A stretch of 64,000 nt of DNA from Natrialba magadii ATCC 43099 (GTDB lineage Archaea; Halobacteriota; Halobacteria; Halobacteriales; Natrialbaceae), in contig NC_013922.1 in assembly GCF_000025625.1 (NCBI RefSeq), positions 2,914,001-2,978,000 of the forward strand. Direction: 5' to 3'. The translations under genes were made by a program, and so were the position numbers. The stretch's first letter is position 1; the number at the start of each line of letters is the position of its first letter. This document shows positions 1-9,400 of this stretch, one piece after another. The notes beneath the pieces were generated by a model that did no database searches, had not been told where the DNA came from, and saw only the letters and a program-made list of their open reading frames with translations.

Positions 1-19
1 TGCTATCTGCTTTCTGGGG

Positions 20-110
20 ACCAGGTTCCAGGTTCCAGATTCCAGATTTCAGGTTCCGGACACCGGGCACCAGGCTCCAGGTTCCGGGTTCCCGGTTTCA
101 CTTTTCACTC
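20..110. repeat. degenerate CCAGGTTCC-type simple repeat
   Basis: The stretch is built from imperfect copies of CAGGTTCC, CCAGATT and GGTTCCGG. No ORF with coding character runs through it. It looks like an intergenic minisatellite of the kind seen in several other spacers of this window. Confidence 0.45.
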
Positions 111-247
111 TGGCCTCACTCCCGTCCACTGAGGACGATCAAGTAAATACGAGATTGAGCCAACGCCCCACAGGTACAATGACAACCGAGTACGACCCCG
201 AGCAGCGACGGGCCTATGTGGCAGGCGACCGAACGAGTACAAGTACT

Positions 248-559
248 ATGTCGGATCGGCGGCGGCTTGAGCGGTTCCTTCGGTCGAAACTGCAAGAGGC
301 GGGTGAGCAGTACGAACAGCTGCGGGACTCGACGGATAAACAACTCGAGGACGCACAGCAGGCGTACGAAGTAGCGAAGAACGCTCGGCAGTTGCCGTCG
401 GACGACGACGGGCGTGTAAAACTGGTCTGTCGGCGGTATGCAGAGCGGCGAGCAGCGATGCTCGACGAGGAGTATCGGCCGGCATGTTACGAAGCGGGGC
501 ACCCGGATTGTGAGGGATGTGCAGAGGATGTTCGGGAGGGGCGGATTGAGACCTGGTGA
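248..559 (+). CDS. small conserved haloarchaeal protein with C-terminal cysteine cluster
   Basis: A protein of about 103 residues starting MSDRRRLERF. The reading frame stays open upstream to an ATG at 179 and a TTG at 155, but the extra residues are low complexity and the family as I recall it begins at the SDRRRLERF segment, so I chose 248. The N-terminal two thirds is a charged helix (ERFLRSKLQEAGEQYEQL). The C-terminus carries several cysteines, including ACYEAGHPDCEGCAEDV, which could bind a metal. Function is unknown. It stands alone, convergent with the gene on its right. Confidence 0.6.
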   Translation: MSDRRRLERFLRSKLQEAGEQYEQLRDSTDKQLEDAQQAYEVAKNARQLPSDDDGRVKLVCRRYAERRAAMLDEEYRPACYEAGHPDCEGCAEDVREGRIETW

Positions 560-650
560 GTTGTGAGTTGGCAGGTTGTCTGGTTGGAGGGTTGATAGAC
601 TGGCTGGTTGGTAGGCTGGTGAACCGATGAATTAGTGAGTCAAAACAACC
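560..650. repeat. degenerate GGTTGG/GTGAGTT simple repeat in convergent spacer
   Basis: The spacer between the two convergent genes consists largely of short imperfect GTTGGTNGG and GTGAGTTG units. I see no terminator hairpin or gene in it. Confidence 0.35.
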
Positions 651-685
651 CCTAAAAAGAACGCGCACTCTCCGAACGACAGAAA

Positions 686-1762
686 TCACGCGCTCGCCTG
701 CAGTCTGTCGAGGTCACGTTCCAGACGATCTGCATACTGGAGCCGAAGTTCGCGTGCGTCCTCGAGAGAAACCGATTCGCCTGAATCAACCTCGGTAGTC
801 AACGGATCGTACCGATCCGTCTGGAACCCAAGTCTGTCGAGGTAGTCGACGACAGCCTCTGAGTCGAGCCCATCGATCATCGCGGCGTCGACGTACTCGT
901 GGAGCGAGTCGAACGTGGGCAGGACGATGTCATCCGTCCCGTGGCTTGTGGTCTCGCCTTCGATTCTGACGTTCGTGTGGTGGAGGGCTTCCATGATGGA
1001 GTCCATGTCGGAAACGAGTTGTAGCACGTGACTTGGGAGCGTCGCGTCGGGCGAGCGCCACTCGACAGTCGGCATCTCGTCGCGCAACCTGACTGGTGCC
1101 CACACGGCGTCGTCGACCGTGAAGTGCTCATCGATCTGTGCCCGAGAAATCCCGTTTGCTGCCGCTCGCTCGGTGAACTCGTCGAAACAGTGCTCGAGTC
1201 GGCGGTGCCACTCGGCGACGGTGTCGACGTAGTTCCAGAGCTGACCGTGATTCGGCAAGTCCGCATAACACTGTCTGCGGTAGATGTGTGCACGAGCGCT
1301 ACTCGCGACGTATTCGCCCTGAAAGTACGGCGAAGAGTTACACAGTGCAAGCGCCGGATCGAGTGCGATGAGTGTGTTGAGCTGGTCGGTGACGTTTCGC
1401 TTTTCGAAGTGGATGTGCGTTCCGGCGCAGTGTTTCGCGTAGTCGAAGTTCGTCCCGAGTAGCTGGCGCTGAATCTCTCCTCGCTCGTCGGCTCGCAACT
1501 CGATCGACTCACTGTTGATCGGGGTTCCGAGCGGGACCAGCGCCTTGTCGAGTTCGGCTGCCCGGTCGAGAACCGTACGGAACTGTTCGACGAACGTCCG
1601 TCGGAGTTCAGGAATTGTTTCACATGGCGGTGTCTTCAACTCGAAGAGACAGTCAACGAACTCCGTCTCTGTAAATTCCGAGATGTCGGCCAGTTCACCA
1701 GGTGCTGTGAGCGCACCTTCGTTATCGACGACCCAGTATTCGACCTCAATACTCTTTTGCAT
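686..1762 (-). CDS. gshA: glutamate--cysteine ligase, GCS2 family (GshA)
   Basis: A 358-residue protein of the ATP-grasp-like carboxylate-amine ligase/GCS2 family, which joins glutamate and cysteine to gamma-glutamylcysteine, the main low-molecular-weight thiol of haloarchaea. Visible family features are the N-terminal IEVEYWVVDNEG segment, FELKTPPCE (about residues 40-48), HCAGTHIHFEKRNVTDQ (about 112-128), the asparagine/serine motif CNSSPYFQGE and VEWRSPDATLPSH. Length matches the haloarchaeal enzyme. The ATG start directly precedes the conserved beta strand. It is divergent from the amidase gene with a 209-bp spacer. Confidence 0.85.
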   Translation of the reverse strand: MQKSIEVEYWVVDNEGALTAPGELADISEFTETEFVDCLFELKTPPCETIPELRRTFVEQFRTVLDRAAELDKALVPLGTPINSESIELRADERGEIQRQLLGTNFDYAKHCAGTHIHFEKRNVTDQLNTLIALDPALALCNSSPYFQGEYVASSARAHIYRRQCYADLPNHGQLWNYVDTVAEWHRRLEHCFDEFTERAAANGISRAQIDEHFTVDDAVWAPVRLRDEMPTVEWRSPDATLPSHVLQLVSDMDSIMEALHHTNVRIEGETTSHGTDDIVLPTFDSLHEYVDAAMIDGLDSEAVVDYLDRLGFQTDRYDPLTTEVDSGESVSLEDARELRLQYADRLERDLDRLQASA

Positions 1763-1971
1763 AGGTGAAAGCAGGTAGCTGATTCGGGGGGCAATTGGGG
1801 ACCAAGCGGGCCGAGGCTCGACTCGCTCGGGTAGTCGACGGGCAGTCGCACTGACACTGGTTGGGAGATAGTCTGTCCAACGTTTGTTAGTGTAGGGCTG
1901 GAAGCCGAGAATGCCCAGTGCTTGCTAGTGCCACCTCCGATCACATTACTCAGACGGTCAACGATTCCTGT

Positions 1972-3483
1972 ATGCCCCTTCGACCGCCGACGAAAGCCAC
2001 CTTCGACGACCTCGGCGACGAACTGTTTCTCGATCTGACTGATGAGGAACTCGAGTACTTCGTCGAGTTGGCCAACGAGAAGCGCGACGCCTACGAGACG
2101 GTGATGCACTACGAGCCGACGCCGCGACTTGGCGGTGCAGAACGACGCGAGCGCAGTGGCGGAACGCGGGTACCACCGGCGGAAAACCCACACAATGCGT
2201 GGGTGAACGCGTGTTACGTCGGTGGCGACGAGGATGGAGCGCTCGACGGCTGGGAGGTCGGCATCAAGGATAACGTCTCCGTTGCTGGCGTCGAGATGAC
2301 CTGTGGCTCGCAGGTCGTCGCGGGCTACGTACCGAACCGCGATGCGACGATCGTCACGCGGTTGCTGGAGGCCGGCGCGGATATCGTCGGCAAGACGAAC
2401 ATGGACGACATGGCAATGACCTCGACGGGCCACAGCGCGTTCGGCCCGATTACGAACCCGCACGATGAAGCCTATCTGGCCGGTGGCTCGAGTGGTGGGA
2501 GCGCAGTCGCCGTCGCTCGCGGCGAGGTCGACGCCGCAATCGGCTCCGATCAGGGCGGCAGTGTCCGCGTGCCGGCAGCCTTCTGTGGTATCGTCGGCCA
2601 CAAGCCAACGTACGGACTCGTCCCCTACACGGGCTGTATCGGCATCGAGCACGCGATCGACCACCCCGGTCCGATGGCTGCTGACGTGGAGACCGTCGCC
2701 CGAATGCTCACCGTCATCGCCGGGAGCAACGAGCGCGACCTGCGATCACACGCACCCGTCCCAACCGAACAGTACGAAGACGCACTGGACGGCGACATCT
2801 CCGACCTGACGATCGGCGTCCTCGAGGAGGGGTTCGATATCGACGGTGCAAACGAGGCAGTACTCGAGACGGTTCGCGATTCGATCGACGACCTCGAAGC
2901 GGCGGGTGCGACGACCGAAGCGGTGTCAGTGCCGATGCACTCGGACGCGAAGGACATCCACGACGTCTGTACCTCGGAGGGGCTACTCGATGCGATGCTT
3001 GGCGAGGGACTGGGTCACGGCTGGAAAGCGTGGTACAACCGGTCGTGGATCGAGTCCTTCGGCAAGGCGCGTCGCGCACAGAGCAACGACCTTCCCGCGC
3101 GGCTCAAGCTCCTGTTACTCATGGGCGCGTACACGAACAGCGAGTACCACTCGCGCTACTATGCGCAGGCGATGAATCTCGTCGTCGAACTCACTGAGCA
3201 ATACGATTCCGTACTCGAGGACGTCGACCTGCTCGCGATGCCGACGGCCGTCACGAAACCGCCAAAACACGACCCCGACCGCGATCAGTACGACCGCCTG
3301 CAAGAGACGAACCTGATCCACAACGCAACGCCGTTCAACCGAACCGGTCACCCAGGTGTCAGCGTTCCCGCCGGACCCGTCGATGGCCTCCCAACCGGCC
3401 TCATGCTGGTCGGCCAGCGGTTCGACGACGCGACCGTGTTGAACGCAGCGAGTGTACTCGAGTCCGAAAGTGAGATGGACTGA
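1972..3483 (+). CDS. amidase (amidase-signature family)
   Basis: A 503-residue amidase-signature serine hydrolase. The signature lies around GGSSGGSAVAVARG and SDQGGSVRVPAAFCG, giving the Ser-cisSer-Lys triad: Lys in GIKDNVSVAG, Ser in GSDQGGSVRVP. The C-terminal FNRTGHPGVSVPAG is typical. I chose the ATG at 1972; an in-frame GTG at 1918 would add 18 residues lacking family character. Similarity to GatA is generic: haloarchaea have a separate gatA, and no gatB/C is nearby, so a catabolic amidase acting on an unidentified amide is more likely. Monocistronic. Confidence 0.8.
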   Translation: MPLRPPTKATFDDLGDELFLDLTDEELEYFVELANEKRDAYETVMHYEPTPRLGGAERRERSGGTRVPPAENPHNAWVNACYVGGDEDGALDGWEVGIKDNVSVAGVEMTCGSQVVAGYVPNRDATIVTRLLEAGADIVGKTNMDDMAMTSTGHSAFGPITNPHDEAYLAGGSSGGSAVAVARGEVDAAIGSDQGGSVRVPAAFCGIVGHKPTYGLVPYTGCIGIEHAIDHPGPMAADVETVARMLTVIAGSNERDLRSHAPVPTEQYEDALDGDISDLTIGVLEEGFDIDGANEAVLETVRDSIDDLEAAGATTEAVSVPMHSDAKDIHDVCTSEGLLDAMLGEGLGHGWKAWYNRSWIESFGKARRAQSNDLPARLKLLLLMGAYTNSEYHSRYYAQAMNLVVELTEQYDSVLEDVDLLAMPTAVTKPPKHDPDRDQYDRLQETNLIHNATPFNRTGHPGVSVPAGPVDGLPTGLMLVGQRFDDATVLNAASVLESESEMD

Positions 3484-3608
3484 TCGCCAAGGACGAGAAG
3501 TGTGTGTGAGTATGAAACGGAGAGAACCTGCGGAAGTGTGGAACTGGAACGAATAGCGGAGTGGACGAAGAGGGACTTATCGCTCGGTCAATGAGTACTT
3601 CGAGAAAA

Positions 3609-3679
3609 GCCTAGGCCGGGATTTGAACCCGGGCTCTCGTCCTTACCAAGGACGCGCTTTACCGCTAAGCTACCCAGGC
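3609..3679 (-). tRNA. tRNA-Thr (anticodon GGT)
   Basis: A 71-nt cloverleaf on the minus strand. The acceptor stem GCCTGGG pairs with CCTAGGC, the D arm is GCTT/AAGC, the anticodon stem CGTCC/GGACG encloses TTGGTAA, giving anticodon GGT, and the T arm is CCGGG-TTCAAAT-CCCGG. No intron is present and CCA is not encoded. Confidence 0.95.
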
Positions 3680-3703
3680 ACGCATTTAGATGGAGTAGTG
3701 CCA

Positions 3704-3717
3704 TGGGTTATATCCCT
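3704..3717 (-). promoter_or_regulatory. TATA-box for tRNA-Thr
   Basis: On the minus strand GGGATATAACCC lies about 30 nt upstream of the tRNA 5' end, the usual archaeal TATA distance. Confidence 0.5.
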
Positions 3718-3891
3718 TTCCATCTACGCCAGCCGTGTCAGGCGATTTCACTCGTTGAGCCAACAGGCTCACGCCAGTTTTGACACACGAAACAGGTGAG
3801 CGAAGCACATGGCAGCCGGGGCGACAGGAGTGGCAGACTCACGAACAGGTACTCAAGTACACTGAGACTGTGATCGCTGCGGGAGGAAGAG

Positions 3892-4962
3892 TTAAGGGTC
3901 GGTGGCAGAGGTGGCGCGACCGGTGGAGCAGTCCTCGAGTGAGCGCTCGGTTGCCGTCGGGTCGAGAGAGATGTGACACGCTGCGACGGGTGGAAACGCC
4001 GGCGGGGAAGTTGTTGTAAGTCGAGCGACGAGTGTGCGTGCACAGTCGAGAACGCGGGGATCTGGTGACGCGTCGACGGCGGCGGCACCGGTTCGGACAG
4101 CGAGTTCGATGATGTCGCACTCGAGATTGGTGTCGAGTGTAGTCGGGGATGGAGGGGTGGTGGTTGGCGCTGTCTCTGTGGGAGTATCGCTGTTGGCGTT
4201 GGCGTCGACGTCGGCGTTGGTGTTGGTGTTGGTGTTGGTGTTGGTGTTGGCGTTGGTGTTGGTGTTGGTGTTGGTGTTGGTGTTGGCGTTGGTGTTGGTG
4301 TTGGCGTTGGTGTCGCCCTCGATGTCGATGTCGCGGGCCACAGCGGCGTCGCTGACCGGCGTTCCACCGTCGGAAGCCGCAGCCGGTGTGGATTCTGTGG
4401 CGAGGTCAGCGCGTCTGGTCTGGTCGTGACCGAAGGCCTGGACGGTCCGGACAGCTTTCTCGGCGGCATCGGTGTGTGCGAGGAGATAAAACCCGCGAGC
4501 GACGAGGATATCGGCGGCGAGGATTGCGAGGTCCCCGGTAGCTGAGTCCATTGGTGTGTCGGTCGTGTCAGTGCTATCGGCGCTCACCGATGCTGACTCA
4601 CCCGTCGCCGGCGAGGCACTCCAGGGTTCGTCGTGAGCGAGCGTCCGCGTGAGTCGGAGTCCTTCGTAGATGAGCTGTACGCCGGCAGCGCGAGTGAGCA
4701 GGGACGCTGGGTCGACGCCGGCTGGAATGTCGGTATCGCCCGTGTCGTTGGTGTCGCTGGTGTTGGGTGTCCCAGTGTCGACAGCAGTGTCGAACTCACC
4801 CTCACTAATCGATGCGTGGATCGTTGCACTCTCGATCGTCAGTGCTCCCGGTACCATCGACGCCTCCTCGAGTACAGCGTCGACGAGCTCGGACAATCGC
4901 GGCGGTTCGACGTCCGCGACAGCGTCGGAGGCGGCACGCCGACAGGAGTCGGCTTTGTCCAT
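3892..4962 (-). CDS. conserved haloarchaeal protein of unknown function with Asn-Thr repeat tract
   Basis: A 356-residue protein beginning MDKADSCRRAASDAVADVEP. It is mainly helical: LSELVDAVLEEASMVPGALT near the N-terminus, a conserved central GVQLIYEGLRLTRTLAHDEP, then LAILAADILVARGFYLLAHT and a C-terminal helical part. Between the second and third blocks lies a long Asn/Thr tract encoded by GTTGGT/GTTGGC hexamers. The frame extends far upstream, but the conserved helices begin at the ATG at 4962 and the enoyl-CoA hydratase is divergent there. I recognise this as a haloarchaeal-only family; the helical pattern loosely recalls small polyprenyl-synthase subunits, which is only a guess. Confidence 0.6.
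   Translation of the reverse strand: MDKADSCRRAASDAVADVEPPRLSELVDAVLEEASMVPGALTIESATIHASISEGEFDTAVDTGTPNTSDTNDTGDTDIPAGVDPASLLTRAAGVQLIYEGLRLTRTLAHDEPWSASPATGESASVSADSTDTTDTPMDSATGDLAILAADILVARGFYLLAHTDAAEKAVRTVQAFGHDQTRRADLATESTPAAASDGGTPVSDAAVARDIDIEGDTNANTNTNANTNTNTNTNTNANTNTNTNTNTNADVDANANSDTPTETAPTTTPPSPTTLDTNLECDIIELAVRTGAAAVDASPDPRVLDCARTLVARLTTTSPPAFPPVAACHISLDPTATERSLEDCSTGRATSATDP
4197..4312. repeat. in-frame hexanucleotide microsatellite GTTGGT/GTTGGC
   Basis: About nineteen 6-bp units run through the minus-strand gene and encode alternating Asn-Thr and Asn-Ala. Unit loss or gain would keep the frame. Confidence 0.85.
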
Positions 4963-5022
4963 TATTGGGACCTTACGAGGGCGGAGGCAAAGACCTTTGG
5001 AAACGCCCGATCGACTCTCGCC

Positions 5023-5787
5023 ATGATCGACAGTTCCGACGGCCTGGGGCCTGCTGCCAGTCCCACAGCTAGCGCCGACGACGCCGACGCATCCATCCGA
5101 ACGATCACCCTCGATCGACCCGAGGCACGAAACGCACTCACTGTCAACGGACTCGAGTCCCTCGCCGCAACGATCGAATCGTGCACAGCCCGCGCTGACG
5201 CCCCCGCAGTCATCTACCTTCACGGTCGCGGCCCCGCCTTCTGCGCCGGCGCGGATCTCGACGCTGTCGCCGATCTCGACGGCGACCGCGACGCTGCCCG
5301 CGAGTTCGCGCGTCTCGGCCAGCGCGTCGCCCGCGCGATCGAAACCTGTCCATCGATCGTTGTCGCTGGCATCGACGGCCCCGCGATGGGCGGTGGCCTC
5401 GAACTCGCGCTGGCCTGTGACGTTCGCGTCGGCACACCGGATTCGACCTACGGCGAACCGGGCGTCACCTTCGGCCTCTTCGGGGCCTGGGGCGGCACCG
5501 TCCGGCTCCCGCAGGTGATCGGCCAGGGTGATGCACTCGAGTTCGCTCTCTCTGGACGAGCGATCGACGCCGAGGAGGCACGTCGGATGGGACTTATCTC
5601 CCGGATCGAGGACGAGCCCCACGAGGTGGCGGGGTCGATCGCCGAGAATCCGAGTGAGACGCTGGCTGTGTTGAAGCGTCGGCTTCGAGACGACAGCGAG
5701 CACGCAGAACAGGAACGGCGTGAGGCAGATGCGTTCGCGGATCTGGTGGCTGCGCACGCAGATGAGATCGAGTCGGTGCTGGAGTGA
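5023..5787 (+). CDS. enoyl-CoA hydratase/isomerase family protein
   Basis: A 254-residue crotonase-fold protein that likely hydrates or isomerises acyl-CoA thioesters. It carries TLDRPEARNALT, the oxyanion-hole segment GRGPAFCAGADLDAV and the second oxyanion loop GPAMGGGLELALACDVRV. A glutamate follows in STYGEPGVTFGLFG and the position after it is glycine-rich, as in 2-enoyl-CoA hydratases and related isomerases. The ATG at 5023 was chosen because upstream in-frame sequence overlaps the divergent gene. Substrate cannot be read from sequence. Confidence 0.8.
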   Translation: MIDSSDGLGPAASPTASADDADASIRTITLDRPEARNALTVNGLESLAATIESCTARADAPAVIYLHGRGPAFCAGADLDAVADLDGDRDAAREFARLGQRVARAIETCPSIVVAGIDGPAMGGGLELALACDVRVGTPDSTYGEPGVTFGLFGAWGGTVRLPQVIGQGDALEFALSGRAIDAEEARRMGLISRIEDEPHEVAGSIAENPSETLAVLKRRLRDDSEHAEQERREADAFADLVAAHADEIESVLE

Positions 5788-5912
5788 ACTGCTGGTGTGA
5801 GTCGGTGCGCAAGTGAGCCGCTAGTAGGCGAGTCGGTGTGAGTGAACTGCTGCTTCGATACCTCTCTCAAACGACGCGTGGCGACAGGCTGTGTCTGCCG
5901 GAGCGGACGGAC

Positions 5913-6707
5913 TTACGAGAGTGGTTCTGGCGACGGTGGGACCTGCCGCTTGTGCTCGCTATGTTGGTACATCTCGCGAACACGTTCGACGGTTTCTGGT
6001 TCGACATCGAGTTCGCGACAGGTCGCGGCGACCGAGAGTGGGCCGTCGACGTGTGTGACGAGGATCGAGTCGAGTGTTTCGTAGCTGAGTCCCATCTCGT
6101 CCTCGTCGGTCTGGTCGGCCCACAGCTCCGCGGTCGCGGGCTTGGCTGCGAGGTCCTCGGGGACGCCGACGTGGCGGGCAAGCTGGCGAACCTGTGCCTT
6201 GTAGAGATTTCCGATCGGATGGCAGTCGACCGCGCCGTCACCGTACTTCGTGAAGTAGCCGACGGCGGCCTCGCTGCGGTTGCCCGTTCCCAGCACGAGT
6301 CGGTTCTCGTGGTTTGCGACGAGGTAGTTGAGAACCGCCCGAACGCGGGCGCGAGCGTTGCCGACGGCCTCGCGGTCGCCCTCGGCTTCCGGATACGCCG
6401 ACAGCAACGAGTCGACGATCGGTTCGATTTCGATGAGATCGTGCGGGAGTCCGAGGTCCAGGGCGACCCGCTCGGCGTCACTCATGTTCTCGTCGCCGCT
6501 GACGACAGCGGGGAGGACGAGGCCGTGTACGTTCTCGGCACCGAGTGCATCTGCTGCGAGGTAGGCCGTAAGCGTGCTGTCGATCCCACCCGAGAGACCG
6601 AGGACCGCGCCGTCGGCGCCCGCCGTATCGATCTGGTCTCGGATGAACGTGGTAATATGGTGTTGGTGCTGGTCGAGTTCGGCCTCCGAAAATCGTGGAT
6701 CGATCAT
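5913..6707 (-). CDS. nadE: NAD(+) synthetase
   Basis: A 264-residue ammonia-dependent NAD synthetase converting deamido-NAD to NAD with ATP. The P-loop-like pyrophosphatase motif is GLSGGIDSTLT near residue 40. LGTGNRSEAAVGYFTKYGD and HPIGNLYKAQVRQLARHVGV are hallmark segments, followed by the KPATAELWADQTDEDEMG substrate loop. No glutaminase domain is present, so it is the short archaeal form. ATG at 6707 is preferred; a TTG two codons upstream is in frame. Confidence 0.92.
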   Translation of the reverse strand: MIDPRFSEAELDQHQHHITTFIRDQIDTAGADGAVLGLSGGIDSTLTAYLAADALGAENVHGLVLPAVVSGDENMSDAERVALDLGLPHDLIEIEPIVDSLLSAYPEAEGDREAVGNARARVRAVLNYLVANHENRLVLGTGNRSEAAVGYFTKYGDGAVDCHPIGNLYKAQVRQLARHVGVPEDLAAKPATAELWADQTDEDEMGLSYETLDSILVTHVDGPLSVAATCRELDVEPETVERVREMYQHSEHKRQVPPSPEPLS

Positions 6708-6855
6708 GGGCAACTATACGCTGCCAGGCATCTAATATGCTGCCCACGCGGGCAATTGTTGGACGGGCGGTCACTCATCGCCCGATCTGGTAGCCAAAAA
6801 CACCCAGAGATGGGAGTACAGCAGTGATTTTAACGACTGACAGAGCGAATTGCGA

Positions 6856-8883
6856 TCACAGGTACCCGAACAGCGTCCCGACGAGTACCAGCACCCACGT
6901 GCCGGCACCGACGAGAAGCATGTCGTTGAATCGGCTCTCGCGTGTCGCCCGGTGTGCAGCGCCACCGGCGATCAGTCCGAGTGCGACGACGACGAGCATG
7001 CGCTGGACGACTACGTCGAGCGGCAACACGTCGACGCCAAGCAGGCTGTAATCGAGCCAGATTGCCACTGCCAGCGAGGCCGATGCTGCAAGTGCAGCGT
7101 CAAGACGGCGTTCGAGACCGCTCGCGATCACGTACGTTGCAATCGGCAGACCGAGTGCGATGAGCGGGTAGAGCGTCGCTGCGATCATATGGACGGTCAT
7201 GAACGAGAGCGTCCGGTCGAAGGCAATGCCAAGAATCCTGACGCCGAGAACGATCGTGAGGATCGTACCCGCGAGGATGAGGTGTCGTGCCTCGACGCGG
7301 TCTATGGCTGCAGCGAGTCGTTGTCGGCCGCTCTCGCTGAGTCTGTCAGTGAGTTCGGCGCTGGTCCGTTCTGCGATTCCCTGTGGTGGCAACCGTTCGT
7401 CGGACGACCGCTCTGCTGGGTCGATCGACGAGAGTTGGAGCCAGCCACGCCCACCGTGATCGATACGATTATCGCGGCTGTCACACCCACCCCAACCACG
7501 ACCGCCACGACTGCCACACCCACCCCAACCACGACCGCCAAACCGCAAACCGGCTCGGCGATGCAAAAGCATCCCGAGAAGCAACGGCACAACGAGTGCG
7601 GGAGAGAACGTCAGATCGACCTTGGTCGCCCAGCCATCAGCATCCGACGGGCCGCTGTTGTCGAGGTAAATCCGCTGGAGGTCCTCCTGCTGGTCGACAC
7701 CCGGAATCGCCATCAGATCCTGTTCGAGACGCGACTGTGCACCCTCGACGCCGTCGACGCGATGTCGCAAAGTGAACCAGTCGAAGTGCTCCGAGTGCGT
7801 CTGCATGACGACCCACTGGTCGTCAGGATTCGGCGTCTCGTAGAGTCGGATGTGGTAGCGGTAGCCGTAGTACTCACCATCCTCGAGTTGCAGCGTTTCG
7901 GTCGTCCAGTACGCCGACTCGTCCGGCCCCGGATCGAGGTAGGCAAACCGGGTCGCTCCATCGGCCTGCGACCACGGGATATCCGTCGGCGAGACAGGGC
8001 GAATCACGTGCTCGTGGCCGGCCCCGGATTCGTTGCTGGGCTCGGTCTCGGTCGGCTCCGTTCCCTCGGTGCGCTCGACGCCAGTCGCACTGTCGCCGCT
8101 GTCGTCTGTCTCACCCGCATCGTTTCCGTCGGCTGTCTCGGTTTCGTCTGTTGACTCGGCTTCGTCCGTTGACTCGGTTTGTGCAGTTGTCTCGGTTTCG
8201 TCCGTTGTACTCGAGTACGAGGCGGAGTCTGTCTCAATGTGTGATTCTGGGTCTGGTGTGGACTCGGGTTCTGATTGTGTGCTTGGTTCCGTGTCGGATT
8301 CCATACCCGATTCCGTGCGCAGTTCTGTCTGCAGTTCTGCATCTTCGCCTGTGTCCACAGTCGACCCCGTTTCGGAATTTGGCAGTTGATTTGGTTCTGA
8401 CTCGGTCTGAGTCACGGTCTCGGCCTCGGCCTCGGTTTCGGTCTCGGCCTGAGTCTCCGCTTCCGACACTGACTCAGTCGTCGCTGCCTCTTCAGAAGAT
8501 TCCGCTGGTGAGTCTTGGTCAGTGTGATCGTCCTCGGATGTCTCGTTTTGGGCAAATCCAACGAGTTCGTCCGCATCGAAGTGGTCGTGGTCCGTTTCTT
8601 CCCAGTCACCGGTGCCATAGGTGGTCAGCAACTGAACGATTGTATCCGTTTCACCGCGAACGATGACGTTGAGCGGACTGCGCTGTTCGTGGCTCTGTTG
8701 AGCGTTGAGGTACGGCCAGAAGCCGCTGTCACTGTCCTCGAACGAAATGATCTCGGGTGTGGGTTCGTCCTCAGTCTCGGGGGCCACGTCACTCGTCGAC
8801 GGCGAGAATAAGAGCGACGGACCACCGATAAGCACGATGGTAGCTGCCAACAGAATACCTCCGATCACGATCGAGCGACGCAT
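6856..8883 (-). CDS. haloarchaeal membrane protein with acidic Thr/Glu-rich linker
   Basis: A 675-residue protein. An N-terminal hydrophobic helix (IVIGGILLAATIVLIGG, about residues 5-21) acts as signal anchor. A first globular part (about 45-115) is followed by some 180 residues of Glu/Thr/Ser low complexity (TETEAEAETVTQTESEPN style). A second conserved globular block includes DQWVVMQTHSEHFDWFTLRH and IYLDNSGPSDADGW. The C-terminal third has about six hydrophobic segments, for example LILAGTILTIVLGVRILG and IAATLYPLIALGLPIATYV. I know similar halophile-only membrane proteins but no function. Next to it is a small amphi-Trp gene in the same orientation. Confidence 0.6.
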   Translation of the reverse strand: MRRSIVIGGILLAATIVLIGGPSLLFSPSTSDVAPETEDEPTPEIISFEDSDSGFWPYLNAQQSHEQRSPLNVIVRGETDTIVQLLTTYGTGDWEETDHDHFDADELVGFAQNETSEDDHTDQDSPAESSEEAATTESVSEAETQAETETEAEAETVTQTESEPNQLPNSETGSTVDTGEDAELQTELRTESGMESDTEPSTQSEPESTPDPESHIETDSASYSSTTDETETTAQTESTDEAESTDETETADGNDAGETDDSGDSATGVERTEGTEPTETEPSNESGAGHEHVIRPVSPTDIPWSQADGATRFAYLDPGPDESAYWTTETLQLEDGEYYGYRYHIRLYETPNPDDQWVVMQTHSEHFDWFTLRHRVDGVEGAQSRLEQDLMAIPGVDQQEDLQRIYLDNSGPSDADGWATKVDLTFSPALVVPLLLGMLLHRRAGLRFGGRGWGGCGSRGGRGWGGCDSRDNRIDHGGRGWLQLSSIDPAERSSDERLPPQGIAERTSAELTDRLSESGRQRLAAAIDRVEARHLILAGTILTIVLGVRILGIAFDRTLSFMTVHMIAATLYPLIALGLPIATYVIASGLERRLDAALAASASLAVAIWLDYSLLGVDVLPLDVVVQRMLVVVALGLIAGGAAHRATRESRFNDMLLVGAGTWVLVLVGTLFGYL

Positions 8884-8975
8884 CTCGCCACACTACCGAC
8901 TCCTGTGTTATCAATCTACTCTATCAGCCGCTGTTCTCCCAGCAGCGCCAACACGACCGGTGCAGAGAACGACGG

Positions 8976-9221
8976 CTACTGCTCGGATTTCCAGTTCAAC
9001 TCGATCCGTACCGTTTCCCGGTTGCCGCGAAACATCGTCGATCGTTCGATCACGTCGACCGACGTCTCGATCGTTTCGGGTGGCGAGAGCGAGACCGTCT
9101 TGTTCCCAACGTCGATATCGACGTCTTCGCCCCCGGCTCTGAACTCCGCAGCGAGGTGCTCGAAATAAGCCGCGAGGTCTTCGCGTGACTGTGCCGCATC
9201 GGCCGTCGTGCGCTGTGCCAT
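8976..9221 (-). CDS. amphi-Trp domain protein
   Basis: An 81-residue protein consisting of one amphi-Trp domain: helix EDLAAYFEHLAAEFRAGGED followed by strands VDIDVGNKTVSLSPP and VRIELNWKSEQ at the C-terminus, where the conserved Leu-X-Trp lies. Function of the family is unknown; it is common in haloarchaea. The next gene on the same strand begins 92 bp downstream. Confidence 0.75.
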   Translation of the reverse strand: MAQRTTADAAQSREDLAAYFEHLAAEFRAGGEDVDIDVGNKTVSLSPPETIETSVDVIERSTMFRGNRETVRIELNWKSEQ

Positions 9222-9400
9222 ACTCGCTGGTGCCCTCGGGTTCGGAAAAGTATGGGCTGCGAACGGATTCCTAGTCGCGGTTTACTCCTGAACGGCGTCC
9301 CCCACGGACACGCATACGCAACCCACCTCGAATCCAGAGCCAGGGCCTCGAATCCAGAGCCAGGGATGATTTTTTGCCACCGGCGACGGTACTCGAACCG

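Noticed and set aside
1972-3483. Glu-tRNA(Gln) amidotransferase subunit A
   Set aside because: Only the general amidase signature is shared; sequence elsewhere and context do not support GatA.
4149-4355. Trp-Cys repeat protein on the plus strand
   Set aside because: Shadow translation of the hexanucleotide repeat in the minus-strand gene.
3892-5757. 621-residue minus-strand protein
   Set aside because: Residues upstream of 4962 overlap the well-supported enoyl-CoA hydratase on the other strand.
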